Shown here piece after piece: positions 18,661-26,292 of a stretch of DNA of 59,338 bases. Location: contig NZ_GL877879.1 in NCBI RefSeq assembly GCF_000194155.1, forward strand, positions 942,412 to 1,001,749. Reading direction: 5' to 3'. The translations under genes were made by a program, and so were the position numbers. The notes below the pieces were generated by a model. The model saw only the letters and a list, made by a program, of their open reading frames with translations. It made no database searches and was not told the origin of the DNA. Source of the DNA: Saccharopolyspora spinosa NRRL 18395 (lineage in GTDB: Bacteria > Actinomycetota > Actinomycetes > Mycobacteriales > Pseudonocardiaceae). Within the stretch, counting starts at the first letter, position 1. Each line of letters opens with the position of its first letter.

Positions 18661-19653
18661 CTACAACAGCGTGCGCAGATGGCCGACCGGCTGGTCGATG
18701 CTCCACACCTGCGGCGAGAGAAGCTCTTCCACCGCGCTCTTGGCCGATTCGGGCATCGGCAGGTAGCCGAGCGTGGTGAACGCACGAAGCGCCACCGGCA
18801 TCGAGGCCCGGTTCGCGCCGTCGTCGATTTTCACCGCTACGGCGCCGGCGCGCGGCGCGGCCAGCAGGTGCAGGCCTTCCGCCCCGAACTTCGCCAGCAG
18901 GCCCGGGATCGCTTCCATCGCTCGCGCGTCAATTCCGTTGGTGCCCTCGACCATCCGCGGATTGGCGCGCATCGCATCGGCGACCGCCCGCTCCTCGGTG
19001 CCCTCGGCCGCGTGGACCAGGTGCGACATCGCACGCGCCAAACCGGTCAGGCTTACCGCGAAGATCGGCACACCGCACCCGTCGACACCGGTCGCCGCGA
19101 CCGGCTCGCCGGTCAACTCCTCGATCACGGACGCGGCCAGTTTCTGCAACGGGTGGTCGAGCTCCCGGTAGGTCTCGGTGTCCCAGCCGTTGACCGCGCA
19201 CGTCGCGAGCATCGCCGCGTGCTTGCCCGAGCAGGTCATGTACACCCGGCGCGGCCGGACCCCGGCGGCGATGAGATCCCGGCGGGAAGCCGGGTCGCTG
19301 GGTATGTCTGCCGGGCACTGGAGCGCGTCATCGCTTAGGCCCGCGCCCGACAGGATCGCCTCGACCCGCTCCACGTGCGCCGGCTCGCCCTGGTGGCTGG
19401 CCGCGGCGACCGCCAGCTCAGCGGTACTGCCGGGCTTCCACCCCGCGCGCAGCATCGCGACGGCCAGCACCGGCTTGATGGCCGAGCGCGGGAACACCGG
19501 TGCCTCCACGTCGCCCACTGACGCGACGATTTCGCCTGCGGGGTCGACCACCGCGACGGAGCCGCGGTGGAAACTCTCCACGAAACCTGAGCGGACGAGC
19601 TCGGCGACGTCGTCGCCACCGCGGTAGACAGCGGATGAAAGTTCAGCGCTCAC
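18661..19653 (-). CDS. Asparaginase-II-family amidase
   Basis: 330 residues starting at GTG 19653, which has GAGGAG eight bases upstream; longer starts would run into the preceding ATP-grasp gene. Family features are FHRGSVAVVDPAGEI near the N-terminus, FPRSAIKPVLAVAML, the SHQGEPAHVERVEAIL segment, MTCSGKHAAML with the putative catalytic Ser-Lys, and VDGCGVPIFAVSLTGLARA. This family (Rhizobium-type L-asparaginase II) hydrolyses side-chain amides. In this operon it may cut or trim an amide formed by one of the ligases, or remove asparagine or an N-protecting group. That role is inference. It lies 67 bp after an ATP-grasp gene and upstream of the mutase pair. Confidence 0.85.
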   Translation of the reverse strand: MSAELSSAVYRGGDDVAELVRSGFVESFHRGSVAVVDPAGEIVASVGDVEAPVFPRSAIKPVLAVAMLRAGWKPGSTAELAVAAASHQGEPAHVERVEAILSGAGLSDDALQCPADIPSDPASRRDLIAAGVRPRRVYMTCSGKHAAMLATCAVNGWDTETYRELDHPLQKLAASVIEELTGEPVAATGVDGCGVPIFAVSLTGLARAMSHLVHAAEGTEERAVADAMRANPRMVEGTNGIDARAMEAIPGLLAKFGAEGLHLLAAPRAGAVAVKIDDGANRASMPVALRAFTTLGYLPMPESAKSAVEELLSPQVWSIDQPVGHLRTLL

Positions 19654-19720
19654 TGCGGGCACTCCTCGCGGTGTGGTAGATCGAGATGCCGCGAACCAGG
19701 CGGCGGTGGTCGTCGAGTCG

Positions 19721-20986
19721 TCACCTGACATGGAATCGCAGCGTCTCGTTGATCTCTCGCTGCTTGTGCACGACGTCTTCACGAGAGTCACCTGTGAAGA
19801 TGACGTGCCCGTGCGCTTGCCAGACCCGCGGCGGCACATCGACCTTCTCACCGATCTGCCGGTAGATCATGACCTCCGAAACGTCTTCGCCCGCCTCAAG
19901 ACTTTCGACCCCGTTGACGGCAAGGAGTTCGCCGGGCCGCTCCGCGAAGTGCAGCGTGAAACCGACGTGCCGGAAGCGCTCGCTGTCCACGACGACGTCG
20001 GCGTCCGCCCCGAGCGAGACCTTGGTGAGGACCTCGACCATGTCGATTCCGGTCGACAGCAACACACTCTGGTAGATCGGGCCGCCGCCCAGCCGGGCAC
20101 CGGTCTCCAGAATGTACGGTTCACCCGAAGCCGAGACCCGGAACTCAGTGTGCGTCGCCCCTTGGGTGATGCCCAGCCCCTGATGCGCCAGGGCCGTGAA
20201 CTTCTTGACCCGCTCCAGGGTGTCGCCGGTCAGCTCCGTCGGCGTCGCGTAGAACGTCTCCTCGAAGAACGGCCCGTCCATGGGCGTCGGCTTGTCGTGC
20301 ACGGCGACAACCGTGGTTTCGCCGTTCTGTACGTAGCTCTCGACGCTGATCTCATTCCCGACGAGGTACTCCTCGAGCAGGATGCCCTCCGAATACCTCG
20401 ACTTGAGGAAGAACAGCGGGTCATAATCGAAACCAGCCCAGGCGCCGGCGCGGATCTCCTCGAAGTGCTCGGCCAGTTCCTCCGGGCTGTCGACCCGCCG
20501 GACGAACATGCTGCCGCCACCGATGATCGGCTTCATCACGAGCGGGTAGCCGATCGACGAGGCGGCCGCCTGCTGCGCCTCCTCGATCGAGGTGGCGAGC
20601 GCGAAACTCGGCTGCGAGATGCCGACATTCGCGAACGCCTGGCGCATGCTCAACTTGTCCCGGCTCTTCGCGGCGGTTTCGGGACTGATGTACGGAAGCC
20701 CCAGCTGCTCGGCGACGGCCGCCGCGGCGGGAACGCTGTGTTCGACGAACGCGATCACACCGGCGATGGGTTCGGACTCCTGTTTCGCGATCTCCACGCA
20801 GCGATCCACCGTGGCTTGAAGGTCCCCGGTGGGCGCGGCGTAGACCTCATCCACGTAGTCTCGCTCCCAACTGGGCTCCTCCACGACGACGATCGCGCGA
20901 TGCCCCAGTGCGTGAGCGGTTTCCGCGGCCTTGGCGAGATGCTTCCGCCGGCTCGCGTTTCGTGTGTGCAGGATCATCAGGGTCAT
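19721..20986 (-). CDS. ATP-grasp L-amino-acid-ligase-like protein
   Basis: 421 residues. ATP-grasp landmarks are PLVMKPIIGGGSMFVRRV near residue 150, LLEEYLVGNEISVESYV near 215, and HTEFRVSASGEPYILETGAR near 290, the last holding the Mg-binding Glu and Arg. The N-terminal 100 residues form the preATP-grasp fold (EHSVPAAAAVAEQLGLPYIS). It is a clear paralogue of the ligase at 29700-30962, sharing long identical runs such as EHSVPAAAAVA and VAVHDKP. The two genes lie at the middle and the head of the same operon. The start is one base after the ThDP gene stop, so the two are coupled. Expected reaction is ATP-dependent peptide or amide bond formation with an acyl-phosphate intermediate. Confidence 0.87.
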   Translation of the reverse strand: MTLMILHTRNASRRKHLAKAAETAHALGHRAIVVVEEPSWERDYVDEVYAAPTGDLQATVDRCVEIAKQESEPIAGVIAFVEHSVPAAAAVAEQLGLPYISPETAAKSRDKLSMRQAFANVGISQPSFALATSIEEAQQAAASSIGYPLVMKPIIGGGSMFVRRVDSPEELAEHFEEIRAGAWAGFDYDPLFFLKSRYSEGILLEEYLVGNEISVESYVQNGETTVVAVHDKPTPMDGPFFEETFYATPTELTGDTLERVKKFTALAHQGLGITQGATHTEFRVSASGEPYILETGARLGGGPIYQSVLLSTGIDMVEVLTKVSLGADADVVVDSERFRHVGFTLHFAERPGELLAVNGVESLEAGEDVSEVMIYRQIGEKVDVPPRVWQAHGHVIFTGDSREDVVHKQREINETLRFHVR

Positions 20987-20987
20987 T

Positions 20988-22625
20988 TCAGGCTTCCTTT
21001 CTGATCGCGATCGCCATGTCCGGCGAGATCTCGTCTACCGAAGTGTTGAGGACAAGGACGGCCGGACCGTTGCCGGCGAAGAATTCCGCGATTTCGGCGA
21101 CGTCTCGCTCGGGAGAATCGCTGCGCATGACGGGCAGACCGATCGCCCCGCAAATCATGGACCAATCGATTCCGATGAAGTCACGACTGACCGCGGCGGC
21201 TCCGTGATGATGGATCGCGTGCTGATCGATCAGGTTGAGACGCCCGTTGTCGAGAATCGTGATCTTCAGGTTCAGGCCGAGTCGGGCGATGGTTTCGAGC
21301 TCGCCCGTGGACATGGCCAGTCCGCCGTCACCGACGAGGGTCCACACCGCTGAATCAGGGCGCGCGACGGCGGCGCCGACTGCCGCCGGAAGTGCGTATC
21401 CGAGGCTGCCGGTTCCGCGGGGCGTGATGAGCCGCTGCGGCGGTTCCAGGCGGAGCAGGGCGCCGAACCAGCCGCTCGCGACGCTGGCCTCACCGACGCA
21501 GACGTCGCGACCGGTCTTCAGCGCGTTGATCGTCTCCACGATCGAGGCGGTCCCTGATCGCGACCAGCTGCCATCGGCGGCCGATGGCGTCCCACCGCTG
21601 TAGGACCAGTCTCCCAGCTGGTCCGAGAGCAGGCGGAGTCCGCTGCCGAGATCCTCCCGCAGTACGCAGCCGCGCTCGGAGCTGGAACCTTCGACCCTCG
21701 GGTCGTTGTCAATGCGCACCAGGAACTGGTCAGGCGACGGCCACGAGTACTGGTTCGTGGACTTGTCGCCCATCTTGGACCCCACGTAGAGCACCACGTC
21801 GCAGCCGCTGATGTAGGCGTTCGCCGGGGAATCGCCTTTGGATCCGACGACCCGGGGAACTTCGTCACCGACCTCGGACAGCGCGCCTTTGCCGTTGAGG
21901 GTGGTGAACACCGGTATGCGGAACCTCGAAACGAACTCCCGGAGCGCTTCGGTGGCGCCAAACGAGTGGCACCCACCACCGGCGATGAGGGCGACGCTCG
22001 AAGCTCGCTTGATGGCGTTGGCGGCGATCCCCGCCTGCTCCGTCCGGCGCGCGGCGACGCCCCTGTCTGCGCTCTCCGTAGAATCGTCCAGCGCTACCGG
22101 TTCATTCAGCACGGCCGGTTCGGCCTGGGCCTCCAGGACATCTGGAGCGACCTCGACCACGACCGGGCCTTTCCGCGGTCGTTCCGCTTCGGCGAGCGCG
22201 GCATCGATGGCCCCCAGCGCGCCCTTCTGCTCGCGGATCACGTGCACGCGCTTCGCGATGCTTTCGAAGAGCCGGGAGTGCTCGACCTGTCCGGTCGCCC
22301 ACGGGCGTGGAACGCTCTTGCTGGGGCCAGAGGTCAACAGGACCAGCGGCGTTCCGCTGTTGTAGGCCTCCAGCAACGCGGGAGTGCAGTAGGGAGAACC
22401 AATTCCTCCCGGGGCATCGCACACCGCTGCGCGTCCGGTGATTCGTGCGTGCGCTTCAGCCGCGTAGGCCGCGCCGCGAGGACACCTTGCCACGACGTGG
22501 GAGAGCCCGTCGTGGCGTTGAAAGGCCGCGTACAGCGAAAGGGACGTCTCCCCCGGGTAGCCGAACACTTGGGAGATGCCGTGCTCCGAGAGCCGGCGGG
22601 CGATCTCGTCCGCAACCGTGATCAT
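20988..22625 (-). CDS. ThDP-dependent enzyme of the acetolactate synthase/decarboxylase superfamily
   Basis: 545 residues with the three-domain layout of ThDP enzymes. The N-terminal PYR domain has the activating Glu in FGYPGETSLSLY near residue 27. A central domain carries LIAGGGCHSFGATEAL. The C-terminal PP domain has the cofactor motif WTLVGDGGLAMSTGELETIA near residue 430, ending in ILDNGRLNL. It may be a decarboxylase or a carboligase such as the CEAS enzyme of clavam biosynthesis; the substrate cannot be read. Its ATG overlaps the threonine-synthase-like gene stop (ATGA, 22622-22625), and a ligase gene follows after one base. The three probably act in sequence. No FAD-specific feature was noted. 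Confidence 0.85.
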   Translation of the reverse strand: MITVADEIARRLSEHGISQVFGYPGETSLSLYAAFQRHDGLSHVVARCPRGAAYAAEAHARITGRAAVCDAPGGIGSPYCTPALLEAYNSGTPLVLLTSGPSKSVPRPWATGQVEHSRLFESIAKRVHVIREQKGALGAIDAALAEAERPRKGPVVVEVAPDVLEAQAEPAVLNEPVALDDSTESADRGVAARRTEQAGIAANAIKRASSVALIAGGGCHSFGATEALREFVSRFRIPVFTTLNGKGALSEVGDEVPRVVGSKGDSPANAYISGCDVVLYVGSKMGDKSTNQYSWPSPDQFLVRIDNDPRVEGSSSERGCVLREDLGSGLRLLSDQLGDWSYSGGTPSAADGSWSRSGTASIVETINALKTGRDVCVGEASVASGWFGALLRLEPPQRLITPRGTGSLGYALPAAVGAAVARPDSAVWTLVGDGGLAMSTGELETIARLGLNLKITILDNGRLNLIDQHAIHHHGAAAVSRDFIGIDWSMICGAIGLPVMRSDSPERDVAEIAEFFAGNGPAVLVLNTSVDEISPDMAIAIRKEA

Positions 22626-23830
22626 GACAGGTGTCTCACGATGTTCGACGGAGTGGGCACGAGCGGACGTAACGCGCCGGTGAGGATGATCAGGAGATCG
22701 CTATCGGGCCCGAGCGAGCCTTCATGAGCCATGCGCATGGCGCCGGCGAGGCAGGTGGATGCCGCGTAACACGCTTCGAAGCCGACCGACTCCAGGATTC
22801 CCTTGGCGATGTGCATCTCTTCCCGCTGGGCCGCGACCAGGGCGCCGTTGGTGTCGATGCACATCGAGCGGATGTAGGGATAGGTGTTGGTCGGGTCTCC
22901 CCGAAGAATGGCGTGGGCCAATCCGTCGGGGTTCTCCAGGATGTCTTCCTCGGCGATCTCGGAGCGGCCCGCGTTCCACGCGCTGACCATGGGAGCGCAG
23001 GTGTCCTGCTGCACCCCGATGAAGGACGGAACCTTGTCCATGAGTCCTTTGCGGTTGAACTCGACCGCGCCCTTGTAGCCGCCCAGCAGACCCATGCCGC
23101 TACTGATCGCCTGGAAGACGTGCGTGGGGTTCGTCGGCATCTGCTGGTAAGCCTCGACGTAGGACAGCTTGAGCCCTTCGCGCCGGGCGTAATTGAAGAA
23201 GCCTCCCTCCCAGAACAGCTCGTTCTCCCGGGCGAACTTCTGCGCCGTTGCCGCCGTGCTGACGAAGCTGCCGGACACCGAATGCGTGACGACCTGAGGG
23301 TGGTCCGCGTAGTTCAGCCGATACACGAAATCGTCACCCGCGAAGATGTGAACCTTGAAGCCGCGAACCAGCCGCATGGCGTTCGCGTAGGCCGTCGAAC
23401 TGTTGCCGGTGGAGGCCATGACGAACTCGTTCACGCCGATGCCCTTGAACCGGCTCAGGGTGGCAGACGCGATGCGGTCCTTCGTCGATTTCGTCGGATT
23501 GCGCGACTCGTCCTTGATGTGAACGGAGCGGACTCCCAGCAGTCGCGCGAGCGGAGGCACGCTGGTGCACGGCGTGTTGCCCTCGCCCAGCCAGGTGAGG
23601 TTCTCCTCGCCCCACACCGGGAGGATGTCCTGGTAGCGCTTGAGCGGGTTGGGGTTCGATTCGAAGGGCCGGATCTCTGTTCGATCGAGGGGATACAGGA
23701 CGTCGATTGCCCCCTTGCAACCGGAACACCTGTTGGTGGTGGCGTCCGCCCGCTTCTCGCAGTCGACGCACACGTGCAAGGGCTCGGACAACGGAGTTCG
23801 GTTCGCGTAGAGCTTTTGGTAGTCAAGCAT
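22622..23830 (-). CDS. Threonine-synthase-like PLP enzyme (fold type II)
   Basis: 402 residues. The N-terminus has a zinc-ribbon-like CVDC...CSGC pair (residues 21-39) common in archaeal and actinobacterial threonine synthases. The PLP lysine is in RNPTKSTKDRIA near residue 100, and MASTGNSSTAYAN is the phosphate-side Asn loop. The C-terminus has ILTGALRPL where PLP enzymes of this fold hold the ring nitrogen. Such enzymes carry out beta- or gamma-elimination and replacement, often on phosphate esters such as O-phosphohomoserine. A housekeeping role is unlikely given the position inside the operon: it overlaps the 122-residue protein before it by eight bases and the ThDP gene after it by four. 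I infer it makes an unusual amino acid. Confidence 0.85.
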   Translation of the reverse strand: MLDYQKLYANRTPLSEPLHVCVDCEKRADATTNRCSGCKGAIDVLYPLDRTEIRPFESNPNPLKRYQDILPVWGEENLTWLGEGNTPCTSVPPLARLLGVRSVHIKDESRNPTKSTKDRIASATLSRFKGIGVNEFVMASTGNSSTAYANAMRLVRGFKVHIFAGDDFVYRLNYADHPQVVTHSVSGSFVSTAATAQKFARENELFWEGGFFNYARREGLKLSYVEAYQQMPTNPTHVFQAISSGMGLLGGYKGAVEFNRKGLMDKVPSFIGVQQDTCAPMVSAWNAGRSEIAEEDILENPDGLAHAILRGDPTNTYPYIRSMCIDTNGALVAAQREEMHIAKGILESVGFEACYAASTCLAGAMRMAHEGSLGPDSDLLIILTGALRPLVPTPSNIVRHLS

Positions 23831-24191
23831 TGAGGTCCCTTGGCTCCTGGCCTTCTCGCGGACGAGTGAAAACTGGCGTTCCAGCAGTCAGGCCGAGGGT
23901 GTGTCCATTTCGCAGATGCGCCCCCTCGACGAGGATGTTGTAATGGTTCGGCATGTGCGTCTCGTCAAATCCGCTGATGGTTCCGAGGTTTCGTCCGTCG
24001 CAGACCAGCGCGTCGCCGACGGCGAGCACGCCCGATGTCTCGAAGGCCGCGAAACCGTAGTACTCAACGTGATCGACGGGGTAACGCGGACTCGGGCCAA
24101 CGTTGATGAATTCGTGCACCTCACCTGCGCTGATGCACCGCGTGGCCCATTTCGCCGGCTCTATCGCTCGGTCGTGCCGGGTGTGATCCAT
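23823..24191 (-). CDS. Small conserved protein of unknown function (DUF6917-like)
   Basis: 122 residues from ATG 24191; a TTG at 24236 in the same frame would add 15 residues. The core reads HVEYYGFAAFETSGVLAVGD then GFDETHMPNHYNILVEG, rich in His, Glu and aromatics, and looks like a small beta-barrel. I recall a family of this kind labelled DUF6917, but cannot check it. No enzyme motif is evident. The end overlaps the start of the PLP enzyme by eight bases, so it is translated with it and may assist that enzyme or bind its product. Confidence 0.7.
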   Translation of the reverse strand: MDHTRHDRAIEPAKWATRCISAGEVHEFINVGPSPRYPVDHVEYYGFAAFETSGVLAVGDALVCDGRNLGTISGFDETHMPNHYNILVEGAHLRNGHTLGLTAGTPVFTRPREGQEPRDLNA

Positions 24192-24291
24192 GACCGCGAC
24201 CCAGTTCAGCCGCAAGGGGTCTCTGCTGGAAAACAAAGCTGCTCACCGATTCTCGCGCATCTTGTCAGTTCGGCTCGGAATGCGAAGGTGC

Positions 24292-24438
24292 TCAGTGCGG
24301 TTTTCTCGCGCGCGGCCTGTCCCACGAGGAGGGACCATGATGGAACCGGGCACCGAACCGGCTCGATCCGCGCAAGCGCCGATAGAGCGAGATCGGGAGG
24401 AAAACCGTGACGAAGACCAGAGGTGCTGCGAAACGCAT
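24292..24438 (-). CDS. 48-residue microprotein, SxtJ-like tail
   Basis: Starts at ATG 24438, 15 bases after the carbamoyltransferase stop, with AGGA about 11 bases upstream, and ends at TGA 24292. One hydrophobic segment (FAAPLVFVTVFLPISLY) is followed by a very basic tail that includes SSWDRPRARKPH. The pattern of one membrane helix, Arg-rich stretch and S-x-W-x-R near the end resembles the C-terminus of SxtJ-type small membrane proteins, which I recall as neighbours of NodU-type carbamoyltransferases. It may tether the carbamoyltransferase to the membrane. Homology at this length is uncertain. Confidence 0.45.
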   Translation of the reverse strand: MRFAAPLVFVTVFLPISLYRRLRGSSRFGARFHHGPSSWDRPRARKPH

Positions 24439-24453
24439 GGAGGCCAGTCCTGT

Positions 24454-26292
24454 TCAGTCGAGTGGGATCTCATCGCGCCAGTCGATGGCTTCCGCGAAGG
24501 GCGGTTGGTCGTCCTTGCGCAGCACGTGACTGCCCAGAACGAGCACGTCCATGCCCGTGCGCATGAAGCACCTGTAGGCGTCCTCGGGGGTGTGCACGAT
24601 GGGCTCACCGCGCACGTTGAACGACGTGTTCACCAGGACCGGGCAGCCGGTCGACGCCTTGAAGGCGCGCAGCAGCCGGGAGAACGGCGCGTTGTCGCGT
24701 TCGGTGACGGTCTGAACCCGGGCCGAGAGGTCCACGTGCGTGATCGCCGGCAGTTCGGAACGGGTTTCGTTGACGCTGCCCAGGCTCCGGCTCGGTCCGC
24801 CGGGTCGCAGCGCAGCACCGGACCTTATCCCGTCCGCGACCTCGGCGACCACCAGCATGTACGGGCTGTCGCCGGTGAGGTCGAAGTAGCCCTGGGCGTC
24901 CTCGGCCAGCACGGCGGGCGCGAACGGCCGGAACGACTCCCGAAACTTGATCTTGAGGTTCATCCGCTTCTGCATGTCCTGGTCCCGCGGGTCGCCGATG
25001 ATCGATCGTGCTCCCAGCGCTCGCGGGCCGAACTCCATGCGTCCCTGGAACCACCCGACCACGGCGCCATCGGCGAGATGGGAGGCGACGTCGTGGTGCA
25101 GCTTGTCCCCCGGGTAGGTCTGGAAGACGTAGCCGTTGTCGGTGAGGAACTGTTCGATCTCGGCATCGGAGAAGCCCGGTCCGAGCAGCGCTCCGGACAT
25201 GCCGTCACCGCCGGCGGCGAGGTGCGGCCGTCCGTGGGCCCTCGCCGAGTGATCGATCGCGGCGCCCAGCGCGCATCCCGCGTCACCGGCCGCCGGCTGG
25301 ACCCACAGCTGGTCAACGATGCCGGAACGGCTCAGCACACCGTTGGCGACGCAGTTGAGGGCAACACCGCCGGCCATGACGATCGATCGCTCGCCCGTCT
25401 GCTCCACCGCCGCCCGCGCCAGCCCCAGCACGATCTCCTCGGTCACCACCTGCACCGATGCCGCGAGATCGCAGTGCCGTTGCGCCAGCTCGCTCTCCGG
25501 GTCCCTGGTCGCAGCGCCGAACAGCTTCTCGAAGGCCCGCCCCACCATGCGCGAACCCTGGTGGAACTCGAAGTACTTCATGTTCAGCGTGAACGAACCG
25601 TCGGGGCGGATGTTCACCAGCTCGCGGCGGATGAGATCCGCGTACCGCGGCTCGCCGTAGGGCGCCAGTCCCATCAGTTTGTACTCACCGGAATCGACCT
25701 TGAAGCCGCAGTAGTAGGTGAACGCCGAGTACAGCATGCCCACCGAATGTGGGTACGAGATCGAGTTCACCAGCTCCAGAGAGTTGCCGCGCCCGTGCCA
25801 GATTGTGGTGGTCTGCTTCTCCCCGACACCGTCGATCGTGAGCACAGCCGCGTTCTCGAACGGCGAGGGGTAGAACGCCGACGCCGCATGCGATCGGTGG
25901 TGCTGCGAGGCGACCGCACGCGGTGCCGCGCCGCGCCCGATCGCCTTCAGTTCGGCGTCCACGCGATCTAGGACGTCCCGCTTCCAGCTCAGCCACTCAG
26001 GCAGCACGACCGAGAACGCTCGCAACCCGCGCGGTCCGGCGCTAGCGAACGAGGACACTACGCGCTCGAACTTCAGACGCGGATCCTCGTAGTAGACAAC
26101 GGCATCGAGTTCGGACAGCGAGATGCCGGCGTGGTCGAGGCAGTACTCGATCGCGTGGTTCGGGAACGACGGGTCGTGCCGGACCCGGGTGAATCGTTCC
26201 TGCTGCGCAGCGGCCACGACGATGCCCTCGCGGACCAGCGCCGCCGCGCTGTCGTGGTAGTAGGCCGAAATTCCCAGTGTGTACACGGACAT
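24454..26292 (-). CDS. O-carbamoyltransferase, NodU/CmcH family
   Basis: 612 residues, the usual family length. The N-terminal Kae1-like domain has LGISAYYHDSAAALV, the metal-binding SQHHRSHAASAFYPSPF near residue 125, and VMAGGVALNCVANGVL near 320. The C-terminal domain has FQGRMEFGPRALGARSIIGD and VLVNTSFNVRGEPIV, typical of the part that forms carbamoyl adenylate from carbamoyl phosphate and ATP. The start ATG overlaps the stop of the diiron protein by one base (TGATG). It should transfer a carbamoyl group to a hydroxyl of the product or an intermediate, as CmcH does in cephamycin biosynthesis. This is the strongest clue to a tailoring group on the final compound. Confidence 0.92.
   Translation of the reverse strand: MSVYTLGISAYYHDSAAALVREGIVVAAAQQERFTRVRHDPSFPNHAIEYCLDHAGISLSELDAVVYYEDPRLKFERVVSSFASAGPRGLRAFSVVLPEWLSWKRDVLDRVDAELKAIGRGAAPRAVASQHHRSHAASAFYPSPFENAAVLTIDGVGEKQTTTIWHGRGNSLELVNSISYPHSVGMLYSAFTYYCGFKVDSGEYKLMGLAPYGEPRYADLIRRELVNIRPDGSFTLNMKYFEFHQGSRMVGRAFEKLFGAATRDPESELAQRHCDLAASVQVVTEEIVLGLARAAVEQTGERSIVMAGGVALNCVANGVLSRSGIVDQLWVQPAAGDAGCALGAAIDHSARAHGRPHLAAGGDGMSGALLGPGFSDAEIEQFLTDNGYVFQTYPGDKLHHDVASHLADGAVVGWFQGRMEFGPRALGARSIIGDPRDQDMQKRMNLKIKFRESFRPFAPAVLAEDAQGYFDLTGDSPYMLVVAEVADGIRSGAALRPGGPSRSLGSVNETRSELPAITHVDLSARVQTVTERDNAPFSRLLRAFKASTGCPVLVNTSFNVRGEPIVHTPEDAYRCFMRTGMDVLVLGSHVLRKDDQPPFAEAIDWRDEIPLD

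Noticed and set aside
19673..21004. A 443-codon plus-strand open frame
   Set aside because: Shadow of the ATP-grasp gene on the opposite strand; no recognisable domain.
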